A stretch of 64,000 nt of DNA from a virus: IMG/VR virus record IMGVR_UViG_3300029998_000013, positions 1 to 64,000 of that record. The stretch is one strand, 5' to 3'. Both the position numbers and the translations under genes were made by a program. Positions 47,710 to 56,119 of the stretch are shown piece after piece. The notes beneath the pieces are model-generated. The model had not been told where the DNA came from. It saw nothing but the letters and a program-made list of their open reading frames with translations, and did no database searches. The number at the start of each line of letters is the position of its first letter. The first letter of the stretch is position 1.

Positions 47710-50095
47710 ATGACACTTGACAGAACTGAGCGACAAAACTTAGGAGTTAAGCGTTGGATACAAGCTGGTTGTAGAGGAACTCTACAATGGTGTACAGGCG
47801 TTGGTATCATTAAAAATGATATAAATTAAATTAAGATAGTATCAGGATAAAAATCAATGTATGTCGTATATTTTAGATTTTATGTGCAATAAAAATATTA
47901 CCTTTGTGTAATATAATAAAAATATAAAATATGGGAAAAAGACACGAACAAAGAATTTATGATGAATTAGCTACTAAATATTTAGTAGAAGGATTTAGTT
48001 TGATAGAATTATCAAAACAATCAGGAATAGATAGAAGAACATTATCTACTAATTTTAAAAGTATGGGAATTAAAATAGTTAATAAACAAAATTTAACTAA
48101 ATTTGATGAACATATATTTGATGAAATAGATAATGAAGAAAAAGCATATTGGTTAGGATTTATTTTTGCAGATGGTTATATATCAAGTTCAAGTAATAAT
48201 TTTGAATTATCTCTTGGAATAAAAGATATAAATCATTTAGAAAAATTTTCACAATTTATGAAATATGTTGGACAAATAAAACAAGATTCTTATAGATGTA
48301 GATTTTCATTGAGAAATAAACATTTATGGAATATATTAAATAATTATGGTTGTACTCCTAAAAAATCATTAACTTTAAAATTTCCAAATATAAATATCTT
48401 TAAATCTGAGGATTTAATAAGACATTTTATAAGAGGATATTTTGACGGAGATGGTTGTATTACATATCAAAAAGATACTTATTTTGTAAGTGCTGTTTGT
48501 TCTGTAATTGGTACTCCTGAATTTTTAAGTAAATTTGAACAATTATTAAATTTTGAAAAAGAAATTACTAAGTGTAAAGATAAAAGACGAACTAATAATA
48601 CAATTAGTTTATCTTTTAAAAGATCCGAGTCATTAACATTAATGATGTACTTATATGAAAATTCTTCTATTTATCTAGAAAGAAAATTTAAATTATATTC
48701 ATTTTTTAAAAATGGATGCCGTTCATTAGAGGAATTTAGTGAATTATTATTGACCAATATCGGGGAAAGCTGTGATGCCAATCCCGAGATAAATGATTAG
48801 ATTACGAAAGGCTAATCATCATCGTAACGCGTAGGAGATGAATAAATATAATTCTCCCAAGAGTGGTTAACATCCAGAACGGATGAAAAGGTACGCTGGT
48901 CTTATACAAAATAGAAGTATAAGAAGTTAAGATAAAAAGCTTAACGATAACAAAAACGAAAACGCGTGCTGCATTAACAGCAATTAAAGGTTTTTTAGCA
49001 AAAAACCAAAACAAGATTATTAAGGTTGTTGTACCTACTGAGCATTTAAAAATTCAGTGGATGCAAGAGCTTTCCAAGTATGGATTACTTCAAGATGTTA
49101 GTGTCGAGATTATTAATTCAGCCATTAAAAATACAAATTCAATAGACTTTTTAGTCTTGGATGAGTGTCATAGAATTCCTTCTGATACTTTTTATGCTGT
49201 CTTTAATCAAAGACAACCTAAGATTGTATTAGGACTTTCAGCAACATTTAGTAGATTAGATGGTCGCCATGAATTACTTAACAGATTTTGCCCAGTATGT
49301 GATGTTATCCATATAGGTGAAGCAATTGAGAATGAATGGTTAGCCCCTTATAGAGAGTATAAAGTTATTATAGAGCCGGATGATATTGAAACTTATCGAG
49401 AGATAAACCGTCAATTTCATGAGGCTTTTGCTATCTTTAATTTTGACTTTAAGTTGGCTATGGATTGTGTAACTAATATCATATCACGAAGAGTGTATGG
49501 TAAAAAGTTAGGAATGGCTGTCTCTGATATGGATGGAGTAGTTTTTACTTGGAGTCGTTGTTTAAAAGCTCGAAAAGCTTATGTAATGAACCATCAGAAA
49601 AAAATTGATATTGCGAGAAGAATCATTGAGGCTAGACCCAATGAAAAGATTATTACTTTCTCTGCAACAATTGCCCAGTCTGAGAAGATAGGGAGTGGTT
49701 ATGTTGTGAATTCTGGAAAAACTAAAAAGAAAAACAGAATCACAATGCAAGAATTTGCAAAGTTAAATCGCGGTGTAATTCATACTGCAAAAAGTCTTGA
49801 TGAAGGGTCAGATGTACCTGGATTGAATACTGCAATAGTACTTTGTAATACATCTTCTCAAACTCAAAAGACACAACGAATTGGTCGTGTTATTAGATTT
49901 GAAAAGAATAAAAAAGCAGAAATTTTTACTCTTGTAATAAAGGGAACAATGGAGGAAGGATGGTTTAACACATCTACAGCAGGAAACAACTACATAGAGA
50001 TTACCGAGTCAGAATTAGATGAAGTACTATCTGGACATGTGTCAACTAACTTAGAACAAGAAGCTAAGGAGGTTGGAATAATGTTTAGATTCTAA
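47710..50095 (+). CDS. SF2 DNA helicase split by an intron in Walker A (exons 47710-47805 and 48959-50095)
   Basis: 410 aa after splicing. Exon 1 ends ...TLQWCTGVG and exon 2 starts KTRAALTAIKG, together making the Walker A motif TGVGKT. Later motifs: Ia VVVPTEHLKIQW, II VLDECHRI (DExH), III LGLSATFSR, V DEGSDVPGLNTAIV, VI QKTQRIGRVIRF. It is a DEAD/DEAH-box helicase of the UvsW/RecG-like SF2 group, likely in recombination or fork repair. Without splicing no functional ATPase can be made. Confidence 0.88.
47899..47906 (+). promoter_or_regulatory. Bacteroidota-type -7 box inside the intron
   Basis: TACCTTTG, 24 bases before the LAGLIDADG start codon. Confidence 0.5.
47931..48800 (+). CDS. LAGLIDADG homing endonuclease in the helicase intron
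   Basis: 289 aa. An N-terminal helix-turn-helix (LIELSKQSGIDRRTLSTNFK) precedes two LAGLIDADG-type helices: YWLGFIFADGYIS near residue 75 and FIRGYFDGDGCIT near 165. Two motifs indicate a single-chain enzyme. It spreads the intron by cutting intron-less alleles, here within the helicase P-loop codons. Trp is TGG. Confidence 0.9.
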   Translation: MGKRHEQRIYDELATKYLVEGFSLIELSKQSGIDRRTLSTNFKSMGIKIVNKQNLTKFDEHIFDEIDNEEKAYWLGFIFADGYISSSSNNFELSLGIKDINHLEKFSQFMKYVGQIKQDSYRCRFSLRNKHLWNILNNYGCTPKKSLTLKFPNINIFKSEDLIRHFIRGYFDGDGCITYQKDTYFVSAVCSVIGTPEFLSKFEQLLNFEKEITKCKDKRRTNNTISLSFKRSESLTLMMYLYENSSIYLERKFKLYSFFKNGCRSLEEFSELLLTNIGESCDANPEIND

Positions 50096-50105
50096 ATTTT
50101 ATTTT

Positions 50106-50300
50106 ATGATATCAGAAAAAATGTTAGAACTGTTAACGCTTGTGCACATCTTGGATTGCTGTGCAAGTATTACGTCAGCTGAATATAACAGTTTGAAAGA
50201 ACGTTATAAGATGCTAAGAGATGAATTTATTAAAGAACAATTACAGTACCCCATTATTAAAAATCCCGTAACGGATATTAAAAGCGATGAATGTAGCTAA
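50106..50300 (+). CDS. Small hypothetical protein
   Basis: 64 aa helical protein with LLTLVHILDCCASITSAEYN. It lies between the helicase and the next replication gene. Function unknown. Confidence 0.5.
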   Translation: MISEKMLELLTLVHILDCCASITSAEYNSLKERYKMLRDEFIKEQLQYPIIKNPVTDIKSDECS

Positions 50301-50312
50301 AACCTACAATGC

Positions 50313-50927
50313 ATGCAGCATTTTGAATTATCTTTGCAAGAAGAAATTAATATATACATTAATAGTGGATTAACTCCCACAGAATTATTTGTATTAAGAT
50401 TACTTCTCTTAGCTGTAGATGATGAACCTAAATATTTAGTTAATTATATCTCGAATGTTCGAGAAGGAAAGGCTATTTTTAGACAGGTTCTTGAATCTCT
50501 AAAAGAGAAGAAAGTTATACTCTCGAGTTTTAAAGTTCCCTGTGAAGGTGAGACTTTAAATTATAAAAATATACCCTTTAATAAGAATTTTATGAAGTCG
50601 TACATTCGAGAATCCAATGAGATTGGTAAAGAGTTATTTGATGCATATCCTCCGTTTATTAATATAAATGGTAAGTTATGTAGCATTAAAAATTTTACAA
50701 AAGCCAATTTATATTCCTTTGAAGAATTTTGTTTATATTATGGAAAAGCTATTAAAAATGCTAGTGCTACTCACGAAAGAGTGATAGAAGCATTAGAATT
50801 TGGCAAAGAAAATAATTTAATTAATTATTCAATAATTGAATTTATTGCTTCCCGAAAGTGGGAAGAAATTGAATATATTCAAGGTAGTGGAAATATTAAT
50901 GGGTATAACAATTCTGAACTACTATAA
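50313..50927 (+). CDS. Hypothetical protein of the replication block
   Basis: 204 aa, helical with basic patches. Its last base overlaps the DnaB-like gene start. A helicase loader or replication adaptor role would fit the position but no motif proves it. Confidence 0.6.
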   Translation: MQHFELSLQEEINIYINSGLTPTELFVLRLLLLAVDDEPKYLVNYISNVREGKAIFRQVLESLKEKKVILSSFKVPCEGETLNYKNIPFNKNFMKSYIRESNEIGKELFDAYPPFININGKLCSIKNFTKANLYSFEEFCLYYGKAIKNASATHERVIEALEFGKENNLINYSIIEFIASRKWEEIEYIQGSGNINGYNNSELL

Positions 50928-51988
50928 TGCAGGGAGTAGATCAGTTATTTAACAATATAGAAGAGGGAAGACAGGGTCGCAATATTGGAATAAGCACTGG
51001 CTTACCAATAATTGACTCTTTAATTTATGGTATTCAAAAGAAGTATTTATATACTATTGGTGCTGACACATCTGGTGGTAAAACATCATTTGCTGTAGAT
51101 ACCTTCGTTTACAATTTAATAAAGAATGCAAATGGAAATCCTGTTTCTATTCTTTATTATTCTTTTGAGATGTCTAGCGATATTTTATTTGCTAAGTTAT
51201 TATCCTTACATATCTTTGATACGTATGGTGAAATAATAACTTATGAAGATATTCTCTCTTTAACAAAACCAATCACTCCAGAACAACTTCACTTTGTGAA
51301 TATATCGAGAGATTGGCTATACGACCTTCAAACACATGTGACTATCTATGATAAAGCGCTTTCTCCAAATGGAATTTATGCAACTTGTAAAGAGTGGCTT
51401 AAACAATTTGGTCGTTTTGTCGAAATTGGAGAACACAGAGAAGAGTATATAGATGATGATCCCCATCGATACAAAGTAGCTCTAATTGACCACGTAGGCT
51501 TGATAACTGGGCCAGGGTCAAAGAAAGAGAAAATTGATCTTACCGTTGACTATTTTATTTACTTTAGAAATAAATGTTCCATGACTGGAGTATTTATTCA
51601 ACAATTAAATAGAAATGCAAAAGCAATGGATAGAAAAACTAATGGATATGAACTTATTCAATTAGATGATTTTAAAGACACTTCAGGAACCACAGATGGT
51701 TCGGATGTTGTTTTAGCACTTTATTATCCATACAGGGAAAAAATTGCGAGGTGTGAGGGCTATCCTATACAAAATGTACTCAAGAAAAGATTTAGGTTAC
51801 TCCAAGTCTTAAAGAACAGATATGGTATTGCTGATTCAAATAAAGGCTGTGCCTTTTATGGAGAAATTGGACTCTTTAAAGAGATTCCAAGACCTGATGA
51901 AATTGGTGATTATGAGCCATACTTATCACTAGATTATTTAAAACCAAATGAAGATAACAATGAAGACATGAACGTATTTAAATTTTAG
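50927..51988 (+). CDS. DnaB-like replicative helicase
   Basis: 353 aa RecA-fold (SF4) helicase: TGLPIIDSLIYG near residue 25, Walker A GADTSGGKTSF near 45, YYSFEMSSDI, Walker B VALIDHVGLI near 185, QLNRNA near 225, and the C-terminal RFRLLQVLKNRYG arginine region. It lacks the N-terminal DnaB domain, as in many phages. It unwinds DNA at the fork with the primase at 54030. Confidence 0.85.
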   Translation: MQGVDQLFNNIEEGRQGRNIGISTGLPIIDSLIYGIQKKYLYTIGADTSGGKTSFAVDTFVYNLIKNANGNPVSILYYSFEMSSDILFAKLLSLHIFDTYGEIITYEDILSLTKPITPEQLHFVNISRDWLYDLQTHVTIYDKALSPNGIYATCKEWLKQFGRFVEIGEHREEYIDDDPHRYKVALIDHVGLITGPGSKKEKIDLTVDYFIYFRNKCSMTGVFIQQLNRNAKAMDRKTNGYELIQLDDFKDTSGTTDGSDVVLALYYPYREKIARCEGYPIQNVLKKRFRLLQVLKNRYGIADSNKGCAFYGEIGLFKEIPRPDEIGDYEPYLSLDYLKPNEDNNEDMNVFKF

Positions 51989-51990
51989 CT

Positions 51991-52692
51991 ATGGCAGAAT
52001 TAGGAGCAATTGTCGGCGAGAGTGGATCAGGAAAGTCAACCTCATTGAGGAACTTAGATCCAAAAGAAACATTTATTATAAATGTAGCCAGAAAAGCTCT
52101 GCCCTTTAAAGGGCGTAAGAAAAATTATAAGGAACTGACTGTTGACCCAGAAACTCACAAATATGTGGGAAATCTGTACAACACGAGCAGTGTAGAACAG
52201 ATTGCAAAGGTTTTAAAATTGATTGATAAAACTATGCCAAACGTAAAACAAGTTATTATTGATGATAGTCAATATTTAATGAGTTTTGAGGCAATGGATA
52301 GAGCTAGTGAAAAGGGTTATGAAAAATTTACTCAAATTGCTCAGCACTTTTTCTCAGTCTTAAAAGAAGCTATGGATATGAGAGAGGACTTGAAAGTATT
52401 TATTCTGACACATGCAGAAAATACTGGGGATAACTTAAATCCTAACTTTAAGATTAAAACAATTGGTAAAATGATCGACAACATGATTACTGTTGAAGGT
52501 TTGTTCACTTATGTATTATTTACAACAAGAATCAAAGATGATGATGGAGTTCTTCACTATAAGTTTATGACTCAAAGTGATGGTACAACCACTGCAAAAA
52601 CGCCGATGGGATGCTTTGAAAGCAATCTAATAGATAACGATCTGCAATATGTATTTGCGCAGATGGATAAATATAACAACGACGAAGAATAA
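51991..52692 (+). CDS. Sak4-like RecA-fold ATPase
   Basis: 233 aa. Walker A is VGESGSGKSTSLRN at the start, Walker B VIIDDSQYL near residue 85, and LKVFILTHAEN later. This layout matches the AAA_24/Sak4 phage proteins that support single-strand annealing recombination. The gene is followed by two SSB-like genes, as in many phages with Sak4. Confidence 0.75.
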   Translation: MAELGAIVGESGSGKSTSLRNLDPKETFIINVARKALPFKGRKKNYKELTVDPETHKYVGNLYNTSSVEQIAKVLKLIDKTMPNVKQVIIDDSQYLMSFEAMDRASEKGYEKFTQIAQHFFSVLKEAMDMREDLKVFILTHAENTGDNLNPNFKIKTIGKMIDNMITVEGLFTYVLFTTRIKDDDGVLHYKFMTQSDGTTTAKTPMGCFESNLIDNDLQYVFAQMDKYNNDEE

Positions 52693-53252
52693 TGAAACAA
52701 GTAATTGTATCTTTTAATTTTGATCCGGAAACTGAAGTAGTTTCTGAGGTTAAATGTGTGGTCGACGGTGTCGAGAAGAAAAAGAAGACTACGAAAAAAG
52801 TAAAAGACATAGAAGAGGAAATGGCAAGTGAGGCTATTCTTGTTCTTGAACCTAATAAAATCACTTTTAATAATAAAGCAGTTGCAGAAATGGAACTAGA
52901 ATATGAAGATAGAGTGGTTATTAAATGGGAAAGACAAGGTAAGCAGATGATTCCAATTATTGGAAAAGATATTGCATTTGAAGAAGAGGGTACTGGAAAC
53001 AAGATCACTAAAGCAAATACAATAACTTACAAAGGTAAAGCTAATGCAGTTCTTGCAGAAGCAGGATCAGAATTCACAATAGAATTAGTTAAAGAAGGAA
53101 TTTGGAAACTAATTTCAACATCAGCACCTATTACTGCAGATGAGACTTTCACATTAGAGGAAGTTATCAAAGAGGCAGAAGATACTGAGCCAGACCTTTT
53201 AGTTGAAACAGATGAGGAAACAGAAATAGATGAATTACAATTTCAACTTTAA
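52692..53252 (+). CDS. Hypothetical acidic-tailed protein of the SSB neighbourhood
   Basis: 186 aa. A beta-rich middle and a Lys-rich stretch (VEKKKKTTKKVKD) are followed by an acidic tail ending IDELQFQL, similar to the tail of the next protein. Acidic tails of SSB-like proteins recruit partners. DNA binding is likely but not shown. Confidence 0.55.
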   Translation: MKQVIVSFNFDPETEVVSEVKCVVDGVEKKKKTTKKVKDIEEEMASEAILVLEPNKITFNNKAVAEMELEYEDRVVIKWERQGKQMIPIIGKDIAFEEEGTGNKITKANTITYKGKANAVLAEAGSEFTIELVKEGIWKLISTSAPITADETFTLEEVIKEAEDTEPDLLVETDEETEIDELQFQL

Positions 53253-53262
53253 TTAAACAATT

Positions 53263-53979
53263 ATGAGTTTTTCATTCGCAACAACAGCAGGAGCGTCACA
53301 AAGTAGCGCAAAACCAAGATTAAGCGGAAACAATATTTATACAGTCAAATTTGATGGCTGTGAAATTCAAGATATAAAGGGTGTGAAAGACCCCAGTAAA
53401 GAATATAAAGTTCTTAAACTGAAATTTTCGAATGACGAAGGTACATACGAGCATACCATTTTTGAACCAAGACCCGAAGACTTCGAAAGAGGTGAAAGTA
53501 AATATAATGATAAAACTACGGGAGAGGAAAAGAAAATTCCACAAGCATCTGGAGTGGAAAACGTGATGTTATTATTTAAACATGCTATTGACGCAATCAG
53601 TCCTGCTATTGGAAAGCAGATTGATGAGGGGACCAAAAATCTTGGCGCCAAAGATTGGACGGACTTAAGAACCCTAGTATCTAAAATTCTAGATCTAGGA
53701 AAAGGGGCCGAAGTTCAAATTAAACTATTAACTAACAGCAAGGGTGAAGCTACATTCCCCGGTTATTTCTCAGGTATCAGTAAAGAAGGAAAAGCGTATG
53801 TACGTAACAACTTTATCGGTCACAAATTAGCATTCAGCGCTTATGAAATCTCCAAAGTTAATAACGCAGCAACAGCTAAACCTACAAAAGTGGATTCATT
53901 TATTCCAAATATCCCTATCAACACTGAGTCGACCAGTGGTTTAGATCTGGACTTTGAAATTGATGCACTATTATTGTAA
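53263..53979 (+). CDS. Probable single-stranded DNA-binding protein
   Basis: 238 aa, beta-rich: NIYTVKFDGCEIQDIKG, then YKVLKLKFSNDEGTYEHTIF, and an acidic hydrophobic tail LDLDFEIDALLL. Layout and position (after Sak4, before primase) fit phage SSBs. No exact OB-fold signature can be read by eye. Confidence 0.55.
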   Translation: MSFSFATTAGASQSSAKPRLSGNNIYTVKFDGCEIQDIKGVKDPSKEYKVLKLKFSNDEGTYEHTIFEPRPEDFERGESKYNDKTTGEEKKIPQASGVENVMLLFKHAIDAISPAIGKQIDEGTKNLGAKDWTDLRTLVSKILDLGKGAEVQIKLLTNSKGEATFPGYFSGISKEGKAYVRNNFIGHKLAFSAYEISKVNNAATAKPTKVDSFIPNIPINTESTSGLDLDFEIDALLL

Positions 53980-54029
53980 TTGATAAATCTTTGGGTCTCT
54001 AACACATTATAATAGAAAAGAAATAAGTG

Positions 54030-55043
54030 ATGTATGAATTAGACTTGGGACCAAAGATAACAAAGGAACTTTTACTTTCAAAATATTCTCAAGAAACGTT
54101 CTTTGAACATTACTTGGGAGTTCCTGTTAAAAAAGGACTATTTGTTAGCCCTTCGGTCCTTAGACCAGACCACAAACCAACTTGTTCTTTCTACAAGAAT
54201 AAATCCGGAGTTCTTAAATTTAACGACTTTGCTGGACCTACTTTTGATTTTGTTGGCTGCGTAATGCAGCTCTATCAATGTAGTTATTATAAAGCATTGC
54301 GAATTATTGCTAATGACTTTGGAATTATTCAAGTAGAAAAAATGGAGATTCATCCTCCTAAGATAACTTATACAGGTTATGAATTGGAGGAAACTTCTCG
54401 ATCTGTTATACAGGTTGAGACGCAAGAATTCTCTAAAAAAGAGTTGGAATGGTGGTCAAGTTTTGGAGTTGGCGTCACAACACTAAAACGGTTTAAGGTT
54501 TATTCTATTAAATCTGTTTTCCTAAATGGAGTTTATTTCACCTCTTCTTCTGACTCCTCCCCGATATATGGTTATTTTGGAGGAGAAAATTCGGATGGAG
54601 ATGAACTTTGGAGATTGTATATGCCGACTAAGCGAAACTATAGGTTTCTTAGTAATTGGAGCGCTACAATGATTCAAGGTGCAAAGCAAATGCCTAGGTC
54701 TGGAGAGTTTATAGTTGTCACAAAGTCCTTAAAGGATGTGATGGCATTATACGAATTCGGGATTCCAGCAATTGCTCCAAACAGTGAAAACTTATTCTTA
54801 ACAGAGGCTCAATATGAAAAGCTCCAACAAAGGTTTAGTTCTATATATTTATTATATGATAAAGACTTGCCTGGAGTACGAGCTGCTCAAAAAATCAGAA
54901 AGAAGTTCCCTCTAACAAAAGTGCTTTTAACGCCCAAAGTTAAGGACTTTTCTGATTATGTTAAAAAATATGGAATGATGAAAACATTTAATTTAGTAGA
55001 AGAATGGCTAAAAGAAAGAGAGAAGAATCTGCCGAATGAGTAG
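54030..55043 (+). CDS. DNA primase with TOPRIM domain
   Basis: 337 aa. The N-terminal part (CSFYKNKSG, LKFNDFAG) resembles a DnaG-type zinc-binding/N-domain lacking the Cys set. TOPRIM signals: FIVVTKSLKDVMALYEFG and YLLYDKDLPGVRAAQKI with the DxD pair. It makes RNA primers for the polymerase and works with the DnaB-like helicase. ATG 54030 is preferred over GTG 54027. It ends in TAG. Confidence 0.8.
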   Translation: MYELDLGPKITKELLLSKYSQETFFEHYLGVPVKKGLFVSPSVLRPDHKPTCSFYKNKSGVLKFNDFAGPTFDFVGCVMQLYQCSYYKALRIIANDFGIIQVEKMEIHPPKITYTGYELEETSRSVIQVETQEFSKKELEWWSSFGVGVTTLKRFKVYSIKSVFLNGVYFTSSSDSSPIYGYFGGENSDGDELWRLYMPTKRNYRFLSNWSATMIQGAKQMPRSGEFIVVTKSLKDVMALYEFGIPAIAPNSENLFLTEAQYEKLQQRFSSIYLLYDKDLPGVRAAQKIRKKFPLTKVLLTPKVKDFSDYVKKYGMMKTFNLVEEWLKEREKNLPNE

Positions 55044-55462
55044 AGGATAAGGTTGAGGAAGCCACGCCTATAAAGAAGAAGAGGAGTGGCAGTTACTCCA
55101 AGGCTAAAGGGTCCGCTTATGAAAGACAGATTGTAAATGAGTTGAAGGAATTAACCGGATCGAATGAGATATCGACAAGTCGGGCATCGAGCAAGAAGCT
55201 TGATGACATGAAGATCGATATAAATGACGAGAGTGGAAAGTTACCATGTTATTTTCAGTTAAAGAAAACACAGACAACTCCATCTGTTAAAAAGATAAAT
55301 GATGATGTTGGAAAAATCGACAAACCATTGTGTATATTATGGAATATACAGGAAAAGAAAGAGGGTAATGTCAATATTACCTCCAATGGAGAATATGCAA
55401 TAATACCAAAATCATTCTTTTATACTCTACTCGAGAGTTACTTAAAAGAAAACGAAGAATAA
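55004..55462 (+). CDS. Hjc/PDDEXK-type resolvase with one in-frame TGA
   Basis: 152 aa if TGA 55037-55039 is read through. ATG 55004 gives MAKRKREESAE, then TGA, then VEDKVEEATPIKKKRSGSYS and KAKGSAYERQIVNELKEL, STSRASSKKLDDMKIDI, FQLKKTQ. The KGS.ER, tSR.aS..D and Q.K pattern is that of Holliday-junction resolvase-like PDDEXK enzymes. No ATG exists after the TGA before the conserved region; TTG 55142 would cut it. The gene overlaps the primase end. Confidence 0.6.
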
Positions 55463-55545
55463 GAAAGGCGAACAAGGGTTTATAGTAGCTAATTTCCAAA
55501 CCAGAAACCCTGAGGTTATAATATAGTCGACAGTCCACGAGGTAA

Positions 55546-55577
55546 TTCTCTAGGAGCGTTGTTAGGGAAATTTTTTT
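55546..55577 (+). terminator. Probable terminator
   Basis: TTCTCTA (55546-55552) pairs with TAGGGAA (55563-55569) with one wobble, followed by a seven-T run. A further hairpin AGGGTTT/AAACCCT lies upstream (55472-55510). Confidence 0.55.
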
Positions 55578-55588
55578 AAAATACAGAT

Positions 55589-56119
55589 ATGAAAAAAACA
55601 AAATTAAAAATTGTACTGGACATTGATAATGTCGTAGCAAATTGGGTTCCAACCTTTTGTGCTCGATATAATTGTCCTATTCCGACTACATGGAATAATC
55701 CCCATGTTACGCCAGAACGTCTTGAAGAATTAAGAAAGGATAAAAACTTTTGGACATCTTTACCAGTTCTGCATTTTCCGGGCTTTCAACCAATTGGTTT
55801 TTTAAGTGCCAGGAGTATTCCAAAAGCTTGGACTCATGAATTTATGGTAATTAATGGTATTCCTGGCAGAGGAAATATCCATCAAGTTCCTTGGGGACAA
55901 TCAAAAATTGATAAATTGAAAGAGATGGGAGCAGAGATCTTCATCGATGATAAGCTTGAAACATTCTTAGAATGTTCAAATAATGGTATCTTCTGCCTGT
56001 TAATGGATGCTCCACATAATCAAGGTATTTCTACTCCATATCGCATTTATGACTTAAATATTGATACTATTACCAAATTATGGCAAAAGTCACAATCCGT
56101 CCAGACTCCATCCAGATAA
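55589..56119 (+). CDS. HAD-type 5'-nucleotidase-like protein
   Basis: 176 aa. Motif I is VLDIDNVVANWV, the middle motif GFLSARSIP, and the acidic motif EIFIDDKLETFLE. It resembles the NT5C deoxyribonucleotidase type. It may balance dNTP pools. Its end overlaps the exonuclease start by 40 bases. Confidence 0.7.
   Translation: MKKTKLKIVLDIDNVVANWVPTFCARYNCPIPTTWNNPHVTPERLEELRKDKNFWTSLPVLHFPGFQPIGFLSARSIPKAWTHEFMVINGIPGRGNIHQVPWGQSKIDKLKEMGAEIFIDDKLETFLECSNNGIFCLLMDAPHNQGISTPYRIYDLNIDTITKLWQKSQSVQTPSR

Larger units (their letters stand above)
47806..48958 (+). other. Group I-type intron in the helicase gene
   Basis: 1153 bases. The upstream exon ends in U and the intron ends in G. After the endonuclease gene come a P-like TATCGGGGAAA with Q-like AATCCCGAGATAA (48760-48793) and possible R/S segments with GGAGA pairing TTCTCC (48832-48858). 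The core is less standard than in the other two introns, so the subgroup is open. Joining the exons restores the reading frame and Walker A. Confidence 0.75.
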
